Source: Calonectria ilicicola (taxonomy: Eukaryota; Ascomycota; Sordariomycetes; Hypocreales; Nectriaceae). Taken from it: DNA of 64,000 bases. The stretch spans positions 4,960,001 through 5,024,000 of the forward strand of contig CP085829.1 in assembly GCA_020809705.1 (NCBI GenBank), in the 5' to 3' direction. The notes below the pieces were generated by a model that searched no databases, was not told the origin of the DNA, and saw nothing but the letters and a program-made list of their open reading frames with translations. Below, piece by piece: positions 46,352 to 58,404 of the stretch (positions are counted from its first letter, which is position 1; each line of letters begins with the position of its first letter). A program made the position numbers and the translations under genes.

Positions 46352-48374
46352 GCCATTTGATGCAAATGGCAGAGAAGATTGATCATTCCTTCGCTTCCCT
46401 TTTTTCTTTTTTCTTTTTTTTTTTCTCCTGTTACCAAATTTTTCTTAGACACCCCAATGGTCACTCTACCAGAACGGCCACCTTCATGTCGACATGATGA
46501 AGGGTCTCTTTTTTGTTTGTCCAAATTCCTTGATGGAAATTGTCGCGTATACCACTGGTCATGGAAGAGGAAGATGATGATTATGATGGAGGAACAGGCT
46601 CGGCTCGGATCAGAGGATTTAGTAGCGTATTTGTATATCACATCCTAACACCCCCGCCAAACCGCTGCAGACGCAGTTTTGGGTTGATGGGAGACATCAC
46701 ATTTCTTAATCTACAATCAATGAACGATATGCAACATGGGGTGCATCAGCATGCGTGACCTGCCGCACTTGCGTTCCAGGATTTCTTAAATTGCCTTGTA
46801 GGGCGCGATGTAACTGTATCTGACCTTGGGGATCACAGTCTGATGGAGACAGCGCAGCAGACAGAGCTTTCTGAGTGGTCGCGGCGTGTCTAGCATGGCC
46901 AAAAGGGATTTCTGGAGGACAGCGAGGACTGATTCGGGGAAAGGGTTGCATTGAAAAGGTCGCATGGTTTCCTGGATAGGACTGGTGAGATCGGTCGGTT
47001 TGTGACAAAGATGGGGAGCGAGGGAGACCCGGACGGCTCGGAGAGTGGGTAGCCCAGGTCCTGGGGACCACATCCTTCCCGGAAAATAGTGTCATAACCT
47101 GCATCTGGGGGTTGTTAGACTCTGTCCCGGTCCCAATCCTTCGGGAGCGGAATACCCTCGTGGCAAACGGCATCAACGTGGCCTGCCGTGCTTTTCAAGC
47201 CACCAAAGAACAAGCACGGGACGGGCCTGAAGGTACTGTGCCCTGACCGGTAGGCATAGACACCACAGCTGCTGAGCTTGCTTTCGGTGGCCGCGTTATT
47301 CCAGCCGTCAAAGCGTTTGTGGCTGGAATGTCAGCGTGGTGTTCGATGGATGTCTGGACCCGGAGATTGTGGAAAGCTAAGGCGGCACCAGGGGCTCGGG
47401 AACCTGAAAACCCGCAAGACCTGCCTGAGGGGAAAGGCGACCATAACACGGCTCTTGAATGACAGGCCACGGATGACATTGTCACTCAACGTGGGCGTTC
47501 GTAGCTGCAGCAGAGAGGGCTCTCTAATCATCGAGGCTTGGCTGAAATCGGTAGAGGCGTCGTTATCGGACCCCTGGGATGGGGACGGGCCACGAGGGCC
47601 GGCGGGCAGCGTGGACTGGCACAGTTCCGCCGTGTCTCTACCGCACGGAGAGGCGGGGCTAACGGAGAGCCACAGAGAGGCAACTTTGGGCGCCATGGGC
47701 GAAAAAACCGCGCTCTCCGTACAGTAGACAGTTGCATGTCTCAGGGCACGGACACGGTGCCACGACGGACAGGCCTGACCGGGCAGATGGCGCAGAAGGC
47801 AGACGTTCATCGGCCCCGGCGATCTTCCGGCGACCTACCTGCGACTGCGTTCCCCGGTAGAGAAGGAGACATGGAGAGGGAAAGATGAAACCCTTCGCGC
47901 CATCAGATTGAGGGCCCGGAATCGTGCTCGCGGGGCATGATTTGCATGAAAACGCGCGGTTGACGATGCTTAAGTGCTTGCTTGGGGGATCGACAGGTAA
48001 GCTGAAGGAGCTGGGCTAGCTGGGGGACCCCGAGTTGGTGGCTTGCTGAAGGCGTTGGCGCTGGCGCTGGCTCGGGAGCGGATGCGAATGCACTGTGCAT
48101 CGCGGTAGACGGTGCTGGTGGGTGCCCGTGGTGCCCGTAGCGAGCGATTGGTTTGGTGAGTGGTTGCTGGCGGGCGATCTACTGTAGGGGGCGCACGATT
48201 GTGGTGTGGCTACTCCGGGCAGCCAGGCCTAGCGGACAGGCTTGCGCCGTCCTGGGACGCGCCATCAGCACTGTACGGAGTCAATTCGGGTGGGAAGCGA
48301 CACAATGGCTCGACACTATATCCGCGACCTGAGCCGGCAACATGCCCGTCGTCTTCTGTCCAGCACCCGCTTTC

Positions 48375-48435
48375 CCATCCACATCCACGTCCACATCCAC
48401 ATCCATCCACATCCGCACCCGCACCTGCACACACA
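48375..48435 (+). repeat. CCACAT/CCGCAC hexamer microsatellite
   Basis: About ten imperfect copies of a CCACAT-type hexamer, drifting to CCGCAC and CTGCAC, lie upstream of the SREBP gene. The same six-base period makes apparent low-complexity peptides in several frames, which are artefacts. Confidence 0.75.
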
Positions 48436-49070
48436 GCCCGCTGTCCTCCGCGCATCCCTGTGCAACTTGTTTTCTCACCACTCGCGCGCCCCCAGTGAAA
48501 ACTGTGGACCCTCCCACACTGGCTTGATCCGGCTCAGACGCAGAACTTGATGGTACGACTGAGCCCGAAAATCAGCCCACCTTCCTTGTGCTCGCCCACC
48601 TCTCCCCAAATCGAATTCCCCTGCATGCTTTTCGCTCCCTCAATCCCATCACGACGCAACCAAAGCCCTCTATATTCGCAGTCAGGCCATTGCCCTCTCG
48701 CCCCCAGCCCCTGGTCTTCCATCGAACGTTCGGCCGCATCCGCATCGGTCGATCCCACCTGAACATCGTTCACCCTCACCCTCACCCTCGTCAAACGTTG
48801 TAACCCAGAGCCCGAGCTTGAGATCCGATCAGCAACTGCGCCGCGCAGCGACACACCAAGTGCGGCAGTAGAGAAACGAAGCTGTGTTAGAGAGCCTGTC
48901 TGATTGAGCCGGTGCTGTTGTGTGCTGTGCTGTGCGCTGTGCGGGTGCCCGAGAGAGTGAGCTAGAGAACTAGAGTTGCGATAGGCTCACCTCGCCCAGG
49001 AGGCTCACCAGGGCTCGCACGCTACGCCCTCGAATCCCCTCTCGTCGCCTTCACCGCGAAGGCCTTGGGG

Positions 49071-49080
49071 TCACCCCAAC
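49071..49080 (+). promoter_or_regulatory. SRE-like site upstream of srbA
   Basis: TCACCCCAAC, about 100 bp before the SREBP start, is preceded by G. It departs from the classical sterol element ATCACCCCAC at the first and next-to-last positions. If real it would allow autoregulation, as known for fungal SrbA. It may instead lie in the transcript leader. Confidence 0.3.
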
Positions 49081-49172
49081 AACTGGGTCCCTCCGAGGTG
49101 CCCATCTAGCCCATCAGCCCATCGCTGCATGGTACCCGGGCCTGCCACACCTGGCCTCGCGCTTCTGTTGAC

Positions 49173-52100
49173 ATGGCCGACCATGACAATCCGAATCGCC
49201 TGTTTGGGCTCCAAGACCCAAATATCGGCTTCATCGATGATGGATCGACCATGAAGTCAGACCCCTCCTCGCTCCCTCCAAACGACTCGTCGTCGGCGTC
49301 CAACTCCCGCCCTCCACCACCCCAGCCTTACTACGACGCTTCAGTGTGGCAGTTCACGGGCACACCCCCTTACGACTCGTACGATCCATCCAGCACTGGT
49401 CCTCCAACCCAAACCAGTTATCAGACTTCCCCCTGGCAACTCTCTTTTGGCCAAGATCAGCAACCTCAACTCCAGCAGCTACCTGTCACTGCCGGCCTGG
49501 AAGGTCTTGCACCTAATATTCTCAGTCCCGAGTCCCTTTACGCTGGATCTCTTCCTTCGAACCCACCCGTGCCACAGGGCTCTCTACCAGAAGGCAGCTT
49601 CCCGCCGCGAGCCATTAGTTCCCTGACTCCTGCTCTGCAGGAGAAGCTCCGTAACATCGCCATGCCGCCTCATCTCCAGTATCAATCCCCGAAGAGCGCC
49701 TCGAGTCCCGACTCGGCGACAGGTGAGGCCAAAACGGGGATTCTCTCTTCACCAGACCCTGCTGAAATGTCCTCTAAAGCATCTCGAAAGCGAAAGTCTT
49801 CTGCTGATCCCGAGGACGAGGAAGATGAAGATGACCCCAATCAGCCCATCAAGAAGACAGCCCACAACATGATTGAGAAGCGATATCGAACCAACCTCAA
49901 CGACAAGATTGCTGCTCTGCGAGACAGCGTCCCCTCCCTGCGCATCATGTCCAAGAGCGCTAGAGGCGAGGACACCACTGAGGATCGAGAAGAGCTCCAC
50001 GGCCTCACCCCAGCCCACAAGCTGAATAAGGCCACTGTAAGTCCAATATCATCGCGACCCCAAGTGTCTCGCGACGAAACTAACTTGTTGTTAAGGTCCT
50101 TAGCAAAGCAACTGAGTACATTCGACATCTCGAGAAGCGCAACAATCGACTCCTGGACGAAAACAGCGCTATGCAGGCGAGAATTGCGGCCTTTGAGAAG
50201 CTGTTTATGGCTGGCGCCATGAATGGCGCCATCACCCCTCTCCAGCAACCTCCCACCCCAATTCAGTACGCTCAGGATGCTCAGCAATTTGTCGGATCCC
50301 CTATTTCTGCTTCCCCCGATGGAAGCGCTCAGCCCGCCGGAATGATCCAGGTCCCTGACGACATGAAGCGAATCATCTCGGCCCAGATGGCAGCTGGTCA
50401 ACCCTATCCCGTGCCTCAACAACCTTTCCGTGGTGGCAACCCGGCTCTCATCCGACAACAGCAGATTCAGCAACAGCACCAAGTCCAGCAAAACCGCTGG
50501 AACAATGCAGGGCCATACTTTGGCAAGCTCATGGTCGGCTCTCTTGCTGGTCTCATGCTCTTGGAGGCTGTTCGAGAAAACGAGATCAGCAACGAGGAGC
50601 CTGAGGGACGTGGTCTCGCCGCTGTGCCCCTGAGTTTCTTGAAGAGTGCTGCCACAAGCCTGGACATTCACTTCATGGGCTATCATGTCCATACTTCCCT
50701 CCGAATGCTCTTGCTCCTGGGTACCTTCTTGTGGGTCTTTGTGCCCTCACTCTTCATGCAATCACAGAACAAGTCGAAGAAGCCGCAGGTCGGAGTCTTG
50801 CAGGCAGCCCCATCCCTGGCCTCGCCCATTCATGTGCGCCAGCAGGCATGGCTTACCGCTGTTCAGACGGTCTGGGTTCCCCGGCACAATTTCTTTTTGG
50901 AGGCGGCCGCGCTCGTACTTAAGACATTGAAACTTAGCGTGCGCAACACGATTGGTGTTCACGGATATCAGATGCTCACGGGTCTTACCGAGGAGCAAGA
51001 GACTGCTCGTGTCAAGGCTTGGTCGATCGCCCTTGACTCTCAGCTCGCAGGCGGTGACGTGGAAATTAACAAGAGCCGACTTGTCTTGACTCTGCTCGCT
51101 TCCGGCACTCTCCCCGACTCCCCGATTCGACTCATGCTCAAGGCATTGCACATCCGTGTTCTCTTCTGGGGTTTGAGTCAAAATAGGCTCCACCTTGGTG
51201 TGAGCAGTCTGATTGCTTCCAAATTTGCTCGCACCAAGTGGAATGAGGCCCGCCAACTGAACCGATTGCTTATGCAGGGCCGCGAAGACGCAGATGTACC
51301 TCACGAAGACGAATTGCCAGAACACCTTGCCGTGCTTGTGGAACAGGAATCCGACGATGTTCTCAATGACGATATCATCCAGCGCGCTCACAACCTCGCC
51401 TTTTACACCGAGACTGACTACAATATCGCGAACCCAATGGATGGAATGGATTCAGTGGTCGATGATAGCGCTATCGGATCACCCATGGACGCTGTCGCAG
51501 CTTGGTGGTCGACTCAGAGACTGTACCGTATACTGATTGCGACCATGGAGAAGGACGAAGAGGCCCTGGAAACCCTGGATGAGGAAGTTGATATGACGCT
51601 CAAGACCGCACCGATCGGATCCATTGCCCAGGCCCGTGCCATTGTGGCTCGTGCCGTGTTGATCGACAAGACCCGTGGAGCAAACATTGCTGCTGCTCTC
51701 CAGGCCATGGGAACTGACAAGACGGACAGTGTGCTCGCTACCTCGACGACCATTATCGATACAAGCCTTCAGGCATCAACCCCGGATCTCCGCCTCTCAC
51801 TGCGATGTGCCATGGCTATTGCTCACCTTAAGCGATTTGCCAACGTCCCCGGAACCCCCCACCAAGGTCTGCGCGTGATTGAGTCCATCATGATCCGCGG
51901 AGCTGCATCCCAGATGTCCCTTCTTGGCTGCGCCGCTGCCCTCCAGCTGATGGAGGAGCTTTACAGCCAAAAGAACAACGGCGATGCCTTCCAGTCAGCC
52001 CTGGAGCGGCTTGCCGGTGGTCTTCGACTCTGGATGGGCGGCGCTCCCGGCGAGAAGTGTGGAGTGGCTTCTGATGTTCGAGAGAAGGTGGTTGATCGAT

Positions 52101-52186
52101 GCCTAGTCATCACTAAGAGCATGGTCGGCATGGAATCAGATACCGGATATGGAAGCCTCAGCGAATGTGAAGAGGACGGGTGCTAG
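49173..52186 (+). CDS. srbA: Sterol regulatory element-binding protein, SrbA-like
   Basis: Membrane-bound bHLH transcription factor of 984 residues that controls ergosterol synthesis and hypoxia adaptation. It sits in the ER and is released by proteolysis. Exons 49173-50036 and 50096-52186 are joined in phase 0, and the intron interrupts the bHLH domain just before VLSKATEYIRHLEKRNN. The basic region is AHNMIEKRYRTNLNDKI (about residues 228-244), with the tyrosine that marks SREBPs. A leucine-zipper-like helix follows. Two hydrophobic segments, FGKLMVGSLAGLMLLEA (about 430) and LRMLLLLGTFLWVFVPSLFM (about 490-510), form the membrane hairpin. The long C-terminal part fits the DUF2014 region typical of fungal SREBPs. 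The N-terminus is Pro/Ser/Gln-rich, as for an activation domain. Confidence 0.92.
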
Positions 52187-53005
52187 AGGACTGGAAATGA
52201 GATGCAGGCCCCGTCTCTGAACGAAACCTCACATCAAAACTCCACTTGATCACTAAGCATATTTTCCTTTCCAGTTGGTTCTTCTGAGATGACTTCTGTA
52301 CGATCATGGGTATCTGTTTTCTAGATATATGGGATTTCTCGGTTTTCGGAGTTAATTGTCGGGTACGGACAAAATGGATGATACAGGACGTAAGGAGAGG
52401 ATATTCTAGGGATTGGATAGCGACTGGAATCTGTCGAGATTTTCTTTTATTTTACTCTTCTGTTCTATACTTTTCTTCTCTTCTCTTTTGTCAACTTCTC
52501 TCTGAAGTAAGGCTGGGCCAAGGGTCACAAGCCATGAAGGGGAGGCGGCCGATTTGTTGACCTGCTGAATCTGGATAGAGTCTCATGCTTCATGGGACAC
52601 TCTTTAGAGATGCTGGCGGCCTATCTAATCAATACTGGCTATAACTCTGTCATGGCCATTTGGATTTTCTAAGCTTGTTGGAGTATATTTAAATAATTGG
52701 GAACAAACGAAAAGGGACATTCCATACAAAATAGCCCATGATCAAGTTTCAATTTGTTAAAAGTATATCTTACTACTGGATTACCTGGGTGATTGCCACG
52801 TGAGCACCGAGTTCCAAGGAGATGGGTGAATCTCGTGTTAGACAATCTAGATCAGCGCTATCGTACCATCTTTGTACACGACTGTATTCTATTCAGTGCC
52901 TTGTCTCACGATTTTACTATTGAGCATCATGTTTTACCCGTCCCACAAGTCCATGTTCACAGTGTGTTTTCAGTAATTTCCAGGTACTTTTTGTGTGTAC
53001 ACACG
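52187..53005. other. Intergenic, convergent 3' ends
   Basis: Contains the srbA 3' flank and a TTC/TTTC-rich pyrimidine tract at about 52440-52500. No gene is recognised. Confidence 0.45.
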
Positions 53006-53836
53006 CTATTTGGTTACCGCGTCCATCGATGGCTGATTATTAGGGCTGATCTCAACAATCCGACCTCCTCTGCCAGACATGTCTGACAACTGCTCCTGGA
53101 GACTGTTAATCTCCGATTCCAGCTCCTTGGAATTAGCCGCTCGCGTCGCGCAATCAAAATCGATAAGTGTTGCCCTGTCGGCATGAATGAGAAAATTGTG
53201 CTTATTGATGTCACCATGTTTGATCCCCAAACGATGTAGTTTTGTTAGAGCTTGGCTGCACAAGGCGAGATCATCTGGCGTGGCATGGCGACAATCCGCG
53301 ATGCGGGCCATGACGAACCCGATGACCCTCCCCTCCTCTGTTAGGTGACCAAGAAAAGCCGGCCCGATCTGGTGGCCTTCTATCCATTGATAAGCTGTCG
53401 TCTCTGCTTCTAATTGAGGCATCTCCCATGCAAACCGAGCGAATTTTGCAATAACCGGCGAGTAGAAGTGAGAACATGTAACCTCGTATAGGTTGGTACG
53501 AAGTTTTCGCCCCATTTGAAGATCCAAGTAATTGATTTGAACAGGGTGCCATACGTTGTTGATTCCTGGGAGAAGTACTTTTGATGTGCCGGAAAAGCAT
53601 GCGGTTCCAGTCACAGGGTCGCGCGAAATGTGACCTTTGTTCCAGTCCGTGGATGGGAAAGGTGGAAGCAGAGAAAATAGAGTGGGACCAAAGGCCATAT
53701 CAGCATGGTCAAAGAGACCTGCATCGATGGTAATATACTTGATATATTTTTTGTCAACGAGAAGGCGGAACTCGCTCTCGGCATCTGGGTCAATGCTCGC
53801 TTGGAGCAGTTGGAGGTCAGGTGAGTGATCTTCCAT
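53006..53836 (-). CDS. Small protein kinase-like protein
   Basis: A single exon of 276 residues. The ATG at 53836 (MEDHSPDLQLL) is the first in frame; the longer frame starts with TTG. The C-terminal half has kinase-fold motifs: VIAKFARF with a candidate ATP-binding lysine, AETTAYQWIEG with a candidate glutamate, KHGDINKHNFLI (catalytic loop with Asp and Asn) and LIDFD replacing DFG. This set resembles small fungal kinase-like/aminoglycoside-kinase-like proteins of the Bud32 or RIO type more than classical kinases. The N-terminal 100 residues are not recognised. A short coiled coil (ELESEINSLQEQLSD) ends the protein. Substrate unknown. Confidence 0.68.
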   Translation of the reverse strand: MEDHSPDLQLLQASIDPDAESEFRLLVDKKYIKYITIDAGLFDHADMAFGPTLFSLLPPFPSTDWNKGHISRDPVTGTACFSGTSKVLLPGINNVWHPVQINYLDLQMGRKLRTNLYEVTCSHFYSPVIAKFARFAWEMPQLEAETTAYQWIEGHQIGPAFLGHLTEEGRVIGFVMARIADCRHATPDDLALCSQALTKLHRLGIKHGDINKHNFLIHADRATLIDFDCATRAANSKELESEINSLQEQLSDMSGRGGRIVEISPNNQPSMDAVTK

Positions 53837-54809
53837 GATGGATTGGTGATTCAATATTGGCAGGTTTTCCCCTACGTGCGTAATTTATGAACGAGGGCGG
53901 GAATATAGCAGGAAAAAGGCAAAGAATCTAGGCACAACTTGCGGCCTTGAGAACTGTTTTGCCACGGTTCCTGTTTCTGAGAGAACCCAGGTTGGTATTC
54001 TAAGTGGCCCTACATAAGCGCTGTGGCTGAGACTATTTATAGACGAACTCATGAGTCAGCATGGCACCGAGGCGTTCCACATGACCAAGAGTTATTTTGT
54101 GAGCGCCAAACCCCTGTCTGATTGACTACTCAATGCAAAATAATACATTTGTATCACCAACAGTATATTTTTTCCATCACCAACCACATTCCAACTTAGG
54201 CACAAACTGGGACCAGGAAGCAGCCTTGTATGGCATCGCCGAAGCGCCGTTATCCCAGCGGCTATATTTTTAAAGAGCCGTTGAGACTGGTCCGGTTTGC
54301 CCTATGTGTTGGTTCCAGTAATGAAACCCCTGTCTTTGAGATAGAACTAAGTGTGTTAGCGGTTAATCAAGGACTATCACATTTGGTCCTTGGCGTCACT
54401 AACCAAGCCAAACTTCTGCAGCTGAGCCTTTTGGGACCTAACTGTTCAGAATAGAAAATCATGCACCAACACTCAGCGCTAAACGAAACAGTATGGATAT
54501 CCGGCAGGAAACCCCTGGTGCAAAGAAGGGACTTGAGGTCGGGTCACCGGATTGCAAGATATCGGCCGTAGAGGAAAGATAAATAACCAAGGCCTTGCAA
54601 CACAACCTCGCATTCCTTCTTCATTCAGAATAACCCAGCCGTCCTCAGCATCTTCTTAGCTTACCATCGCAAAGAAGGATTATCCGAAGATTTCATTTCG
54701 CCAATCTGAATCTGTTATTCTATCTATTCAGCCCTCACTTTCCCCTCGATCGGTTGTAAGTATTCTGTGCTTCTGGTGCCGAAATAAACTAACCTCCCAC
54801 CGAGACAAT
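53837..54809. promoter_or_regulatory. Divergent spacer with a 5' UTR intron
   Basis: Spacer between the kinase-like gene and the small Cys-rich gene. The final 60 bp contain GTAAGT at 54756, CTAAC at about 54789-54793 and CCGAG ending at 54804. This is a likely 49-nt intron in the leader of the downstream gene, ending six bases before its ATG. Confidence 0.45.
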
Positions 54810-54995
54810 ATGTGCGATCAAGAGTACCGCATGTACACCTGTGGGTGTAAGAAATACGAAGAATTTCGCCAATGCATTCCGAGACAGGGTACGAATGTCA
54901 AGTGCTCGCCGGTCAATCAAGTTCGACTTAAAGACTCGGCACACATGTGCACAAAGCACATGGTCAAGCCTGGAAAGGATGAGATGCACCGCTAG
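54810..54995 (+). CDS. Small cysteine-rich protein
   Basis: 61 residues with Cys at 2, 11, 13, 22, 32 and 47. The key pattern is YRMYTCGCKKYEEFRQC, and a second part contains VKCSPV and HMCTKHM. It has no signal peptide, so it is not a secreted effector in its present form. A zinc- or redox-binding role is possible. A likely leader intron (54756-54804) with good splice signals just before the ATG argues that it is a transcribed gene. It lies between a kinase-like and an F-box gene. No family is recognised. Confidence 0.55.
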   Translation: MCDQEYRMYTCGCKKYEEFRQCIPRQGTNVKCSPVNQVRLKDSAHMCTKHMVKPGKDEMHR

Positions 54996-55106
54996 TGGTT
55001 GATAAGAAACTCAACGAGGAGACTAAGTTATGGGTCGACGTAGTTGAGCGTTCTTGAGAGACAGCGTAGGGTTGAAAGTAGTTTTTTGGACTAATATATC
55101 ACACTT

Positions 55107-56132
55107 TTACCCAGCCTCTGTGACTTCTACCTCTTCCCGGATTCGGGGTGTCTGATGCACCCCATTTTTGATATCGCCACATTGTTGAATATGTCGATGA
55201 AAGGATGATGCTATGAATTTCCTCCTCATGTGAAGCGGAAAACGACTGGATCTCTCACAACCTAAGCAATAAAACCCCCATTCTGTTTTATTTAGAGATG
55301 ATCTGTTCAACCACGGAGCAAGAACAATAGCCACAAATCTAAATGGATTTCCTGACTGTCCATCGTGAGGGTCTCCTGTTGGAGGTTTTCGGATTTGACG
55401 TGCGCTTCCCGCTTGCTGTGCCAGTCTCACCCTTCTCTCATAATCTTCCAATCTCTTGATATCTTGGTCGGTAACAAATTTTTGCATGGCATCGACCGAC
55501 CCGTGGCGGGCAATGGCGTAATTAAGTGCGGATTCATAGTCGACTAAGACAGCTCGGGAAGCTTTCTTCTCGTTCGGCGAGTATATGCCGGGCAAGACCA
55601 TCATACAAGGCAGGTTTTCAATTTCAGCCTTCTTTAGTCCAAACTTCCGACACGCGTGACCTATTGTCAGTGGTAAATATTTTATATCCCGTGACAGGCA
55701 GAGAAAACAGACGCGTCTGCAGGTTAGGATATAGAGATAACCACCAAAGTCACCACACTCCTCACAATCTGAAGTGTATAATTTTTCGAGCAGTGTTATG
55801 CTGGTGATCCACTTGTCGGTTTGGATACTTAGGATACCACGTAACGAGTTCCTTGCATGAGTGGTAATAGCTTTGAATGGTGGGAAGTGGTTGACTAACT
55901 CCGCAGAGCGCCTATTGACGCACTGAAAGGCGGCGAGAGCGCGCAAATCAAGATAAAGAAGAGTCTGGTCAAGTAATTCTGGAGGGAAGCGATCGAGGAC
56001 ACCAAGGCTTGTTTTTGCTGGTCCAAAGGTACCATGCGGAGAGGGCTTGGATTGAGAGACGGGCAGGTTATGATCTAAAGTGTGGTCGTTTAGACCAAAA
56101 TTTGGATAAGTAAGGTAAGATAGTTCCTCCAT
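55107..56132 (-). CDS. F-box protein
   Basis: 341 residues, single exon. The ATG at 56132 gives MEELSYLTYPNFG with A at -3; an upstream GTG in frame is not used as a start. The F-box spans about residues 44-86: LGVLDRFPPELLDQTLLYLD, then LRALAAFQCVNRRSAELV. It should bind Skp1 in an SCF ubiquitin ligase. The rest has paired cysteines (CEECGDFGG, CRRVCFLC, CLGCE, and HRHIQQC near the end), which suggests one or two small zinc sites for substrate binding. Fungal genomes carry many such F-box proteins; the target cannot be deduced. Confidence 0.78.
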   Translation of the reverse strand: MEELSYLTYPNFGLNDHTLDHNLPVSQSKPSPHGTFGPAKTSLGVLDRFPPELLDQTLLYLDLRALAAFQCVNRRSAELVNHFPPFKAITTHARNSLRGILSIQTDKWITSITLLEKLYTSDCEECGDFGGYLYILTCRRVCFLCLSRDIKYLPLTIGHACRKFGLKKAEIENLPCMMVLPGIYSPNEKKASRAVLVDYESALNYAIARHGSVDAMQKFVTDQDIKRLEDYERRVRLAQQAGSARQIRKPPTGDPHDGQSGNPFRFVAIVLAPWLNRSSLNKTEWGFYCLGCERSSRFPLHMRRKFIASSFHRHIQQCGDIKNGVHQTPRIREEVEVTEAG

Positions 56133-58404
56133 CTTGATCACCCTTGGTAAGGATAAGGCTGGTAACCAGTTTTGTTGGTGTTGTGTAAAAACACGATGTG
56201 GTGTTGGTGTAGGTGGAAGTACTTGGTCTGTGCGAGGCTCAGCAATTGATTTAGCTAGAGGCTGGCTGAAAGTCAGGTGATAAAGGGTACCTAAAATGTG
56301 AGGCAGCCAGGATTAAGCCAACCGTAGAATTGACGAAGTACTTATCAAGAGATGAAGAACTGCAGTAGAAAAAAGCCATGAGTAATTATTAGTCCAGCAT
56401 GCCACTGCATTTGCTTTCGGGGTAAAAGATCAAGGGTTCGCAAAAAGGCCTGCTGCTAGTGGGCTTGAATGTGGTCGTGGTTGGTAGTGGCTGATGGAGG
56501 TAGAAACCCCGCTGTTGAGGTGCCCATAGCGTCGAGAAATTTCTAAATTTCCGATAAAAATTGACACTTTATTCAAAAAAAAAAAAAAAAAAAAAAGAAA
56601 GAGAAGAAGAAGAGAGCGGGATGAGGGAAAATAAAGCGCTAGGGATTTAAGAGAGTGTAGCAAGGCCCCTCCAAGGGCCGCCGGAAGTTAGGCCGTTTTG
56701 TCCGTCATCATCATCATCAAAGGAACAGTTCCAACATAAGCCATGTATCGCCTTCTTAGCAGAGACCTGCATACGAACTTGTGACCTCTTGTTTGATTCT
56801 CTAGAGCTCTTCTATTTTTCTGTATTTTTTCCGTATTTCTTTTTGTTGGGTGATTGAAGCGGACACAAATCGATTGTAGCCGCACGTTTAATGGACTTCG
56901 CCCTTAGTCCGACATGCAGTTACAGAGTTTCCAGAAGAAGTTATTGTTCAGGGCGATGCTATATATAACTTGACTTAATTACCACATATTTTTGATATTC
57001 TATTACCCGAACACAGAACCATAGTGAGGTGTCATTTGAAGGGCGAGTCGTTTTTATTAAAAAAAAAAAGATATTTTCTGTCGTACATCTCAGGGTGCCC
57101 ATTCAACCTTGAGTCTGCTATAATATCTCATCACGCAATTGCCCGCCAAGCAATACTAACCGGTACAATGAGCTATCTCTGGTAATGGAAAAATTATTCT
57201 TCACAAATGATGTACAATACCAAGTGTTACGGCTTGGTACCCCGTAATGTACGGTGATCCTCATAGCATCTGTTATCCGCACCTGTAATTGCAAGCATTG
57301 CGATTATAGACTTATCTTTTTGCCTAACCGGCTAACGGACGTAACGGGAAGTGCGGATCCTAACACCAAGCATATAGATGGTAGATACAAGAGTACTTTC
57401 TATCGAAGTACTATGACGAGTGATTATAAGATGGTTCAGGCTATGAAACAGGCAAGGATAAAACAGAGATGTGACTTCCCTCGGAAAATCGTGTAATGTC
57501 CTCCCTCCGGACGGATTGACTTTTACTTTGATGAATAGTATATAGCGCTTCTCGTTTGGCTTTTTTTTTGAGCTTTTTATCGGTGGGAATTGTTTTGCTT
57601 AAGTATATCGCTAGATTAAAGCTGCTTATCCTCAAGTAGGACTAACAGAAACTCAGCGTTTTCGAAACTCAGAGTTTTAACGTATGCGTTTACGCGTAAA
57701 GTGAATTGCAAGCTACAGGATACTATGACTAACAGTGCCTTAATGCCTGCTAGATCGAGCTAACGCCTACATTTCAAATAGGCACAAAGAAATCTGAAAG
57801 AGGAACAAAGCTTGTGTATAGCAACAGTCGCATTTTGTCGTGCTGTGTTCATAGACTAAACGGAAACTTCAGATATTTTTATGAAACCATGAAAATAATT
57901 ATAATAATCTTCGCGCTGTAACGGGGGATGACGCATATGGGCGCATCACCGCGGAAGGGAAACAATTTACTATCTGCTTGAACTGCAGCGCCGAATGAAT
58001 AGAAGGGATCAAAACTAGAGTGTATCTATAGCTTCCTAATTTAGCTGAGAACAAAGTCACTTTGATGCTGGTAGTTATGTTCTTTTTCATCAACGAGATC
58101 AAGGTATTATTCACTACCCCAGCCGCTGAACCAGATCATCAAATAGTTCACAGTTCCTGGGAGTCGGGCTGTGGCAAGGAACTAAAGTCTCAGACTTGTG
58201 TATTCTACAAGCCACAAAGCACTCAAAGAAGTCCTTTGTTACGCGATGTATGGCAAAACGTATTCCTGATCCCGGGCACCATACATAAAGTCTGGTCAAT
58301 ATTCTGCTTTGCAAAGTTCGCAAGCTCTATCATACAACCAGAGTAGGACCTTGACAGTTGCCTTGACATACTTGCCTAGTCGAACTCCAAACGGCTGTGC
58401 TACT
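56133..58404. other. AT-rich intergenic region
   Basis: 2.3 kb of AT-rich, low-complexity DNA with an A22 run at 56575-56596, an ATC trinucleotide repeat at about 56705-56718 and a second A-run at 57059-57070. Open frames such as 57254-57496 have no recognisable content. Composition could indicate decayed repeats, but no ends or transposase remnants are visible. Confidence 0.45.
56575..56596 (+). repeat. A22 homopolymer
   Basis: Uninterrupted run of 22 A on the plus strand, followed by a GAAGAAG-type purine stretch. Possibly a poly(A) remnant of a retrotransposed sequence, but no element body was found next to it. Confidence 0.6.

Larger units (their letters stand above)
46352..49172. promoter_or_regulatory. 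Long upstream region and leader of the SREBP gene
   Basis: A 2.8-kb spacer on the same strand between two genes. It contains a T/C run (46396-46425), a CCACAT-type hexamer repeat (about 48375-48435), GC-rich stretches with only arbitrary frames, several short upstream ATGs after 48547, and an SRE-like element at 49071-49080. A long upstream region or 5' leader fits a regulated factor. No separate gene is supported. Confidence 0.45.

Noticed and set aside
48160..48854. Several overlapping frames around the hexamer repeat
   Set aside because: They are produced by the six-base repeat and GC-rich context; the His/Thr-rich peptides are artefacts.
56133..58404. Transposon remnant in the AT-rich stretch with the A22 run
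   Set aside because: No terminal repeats, target duplication or transposase/reverse-transcriptase-like frame is visible.
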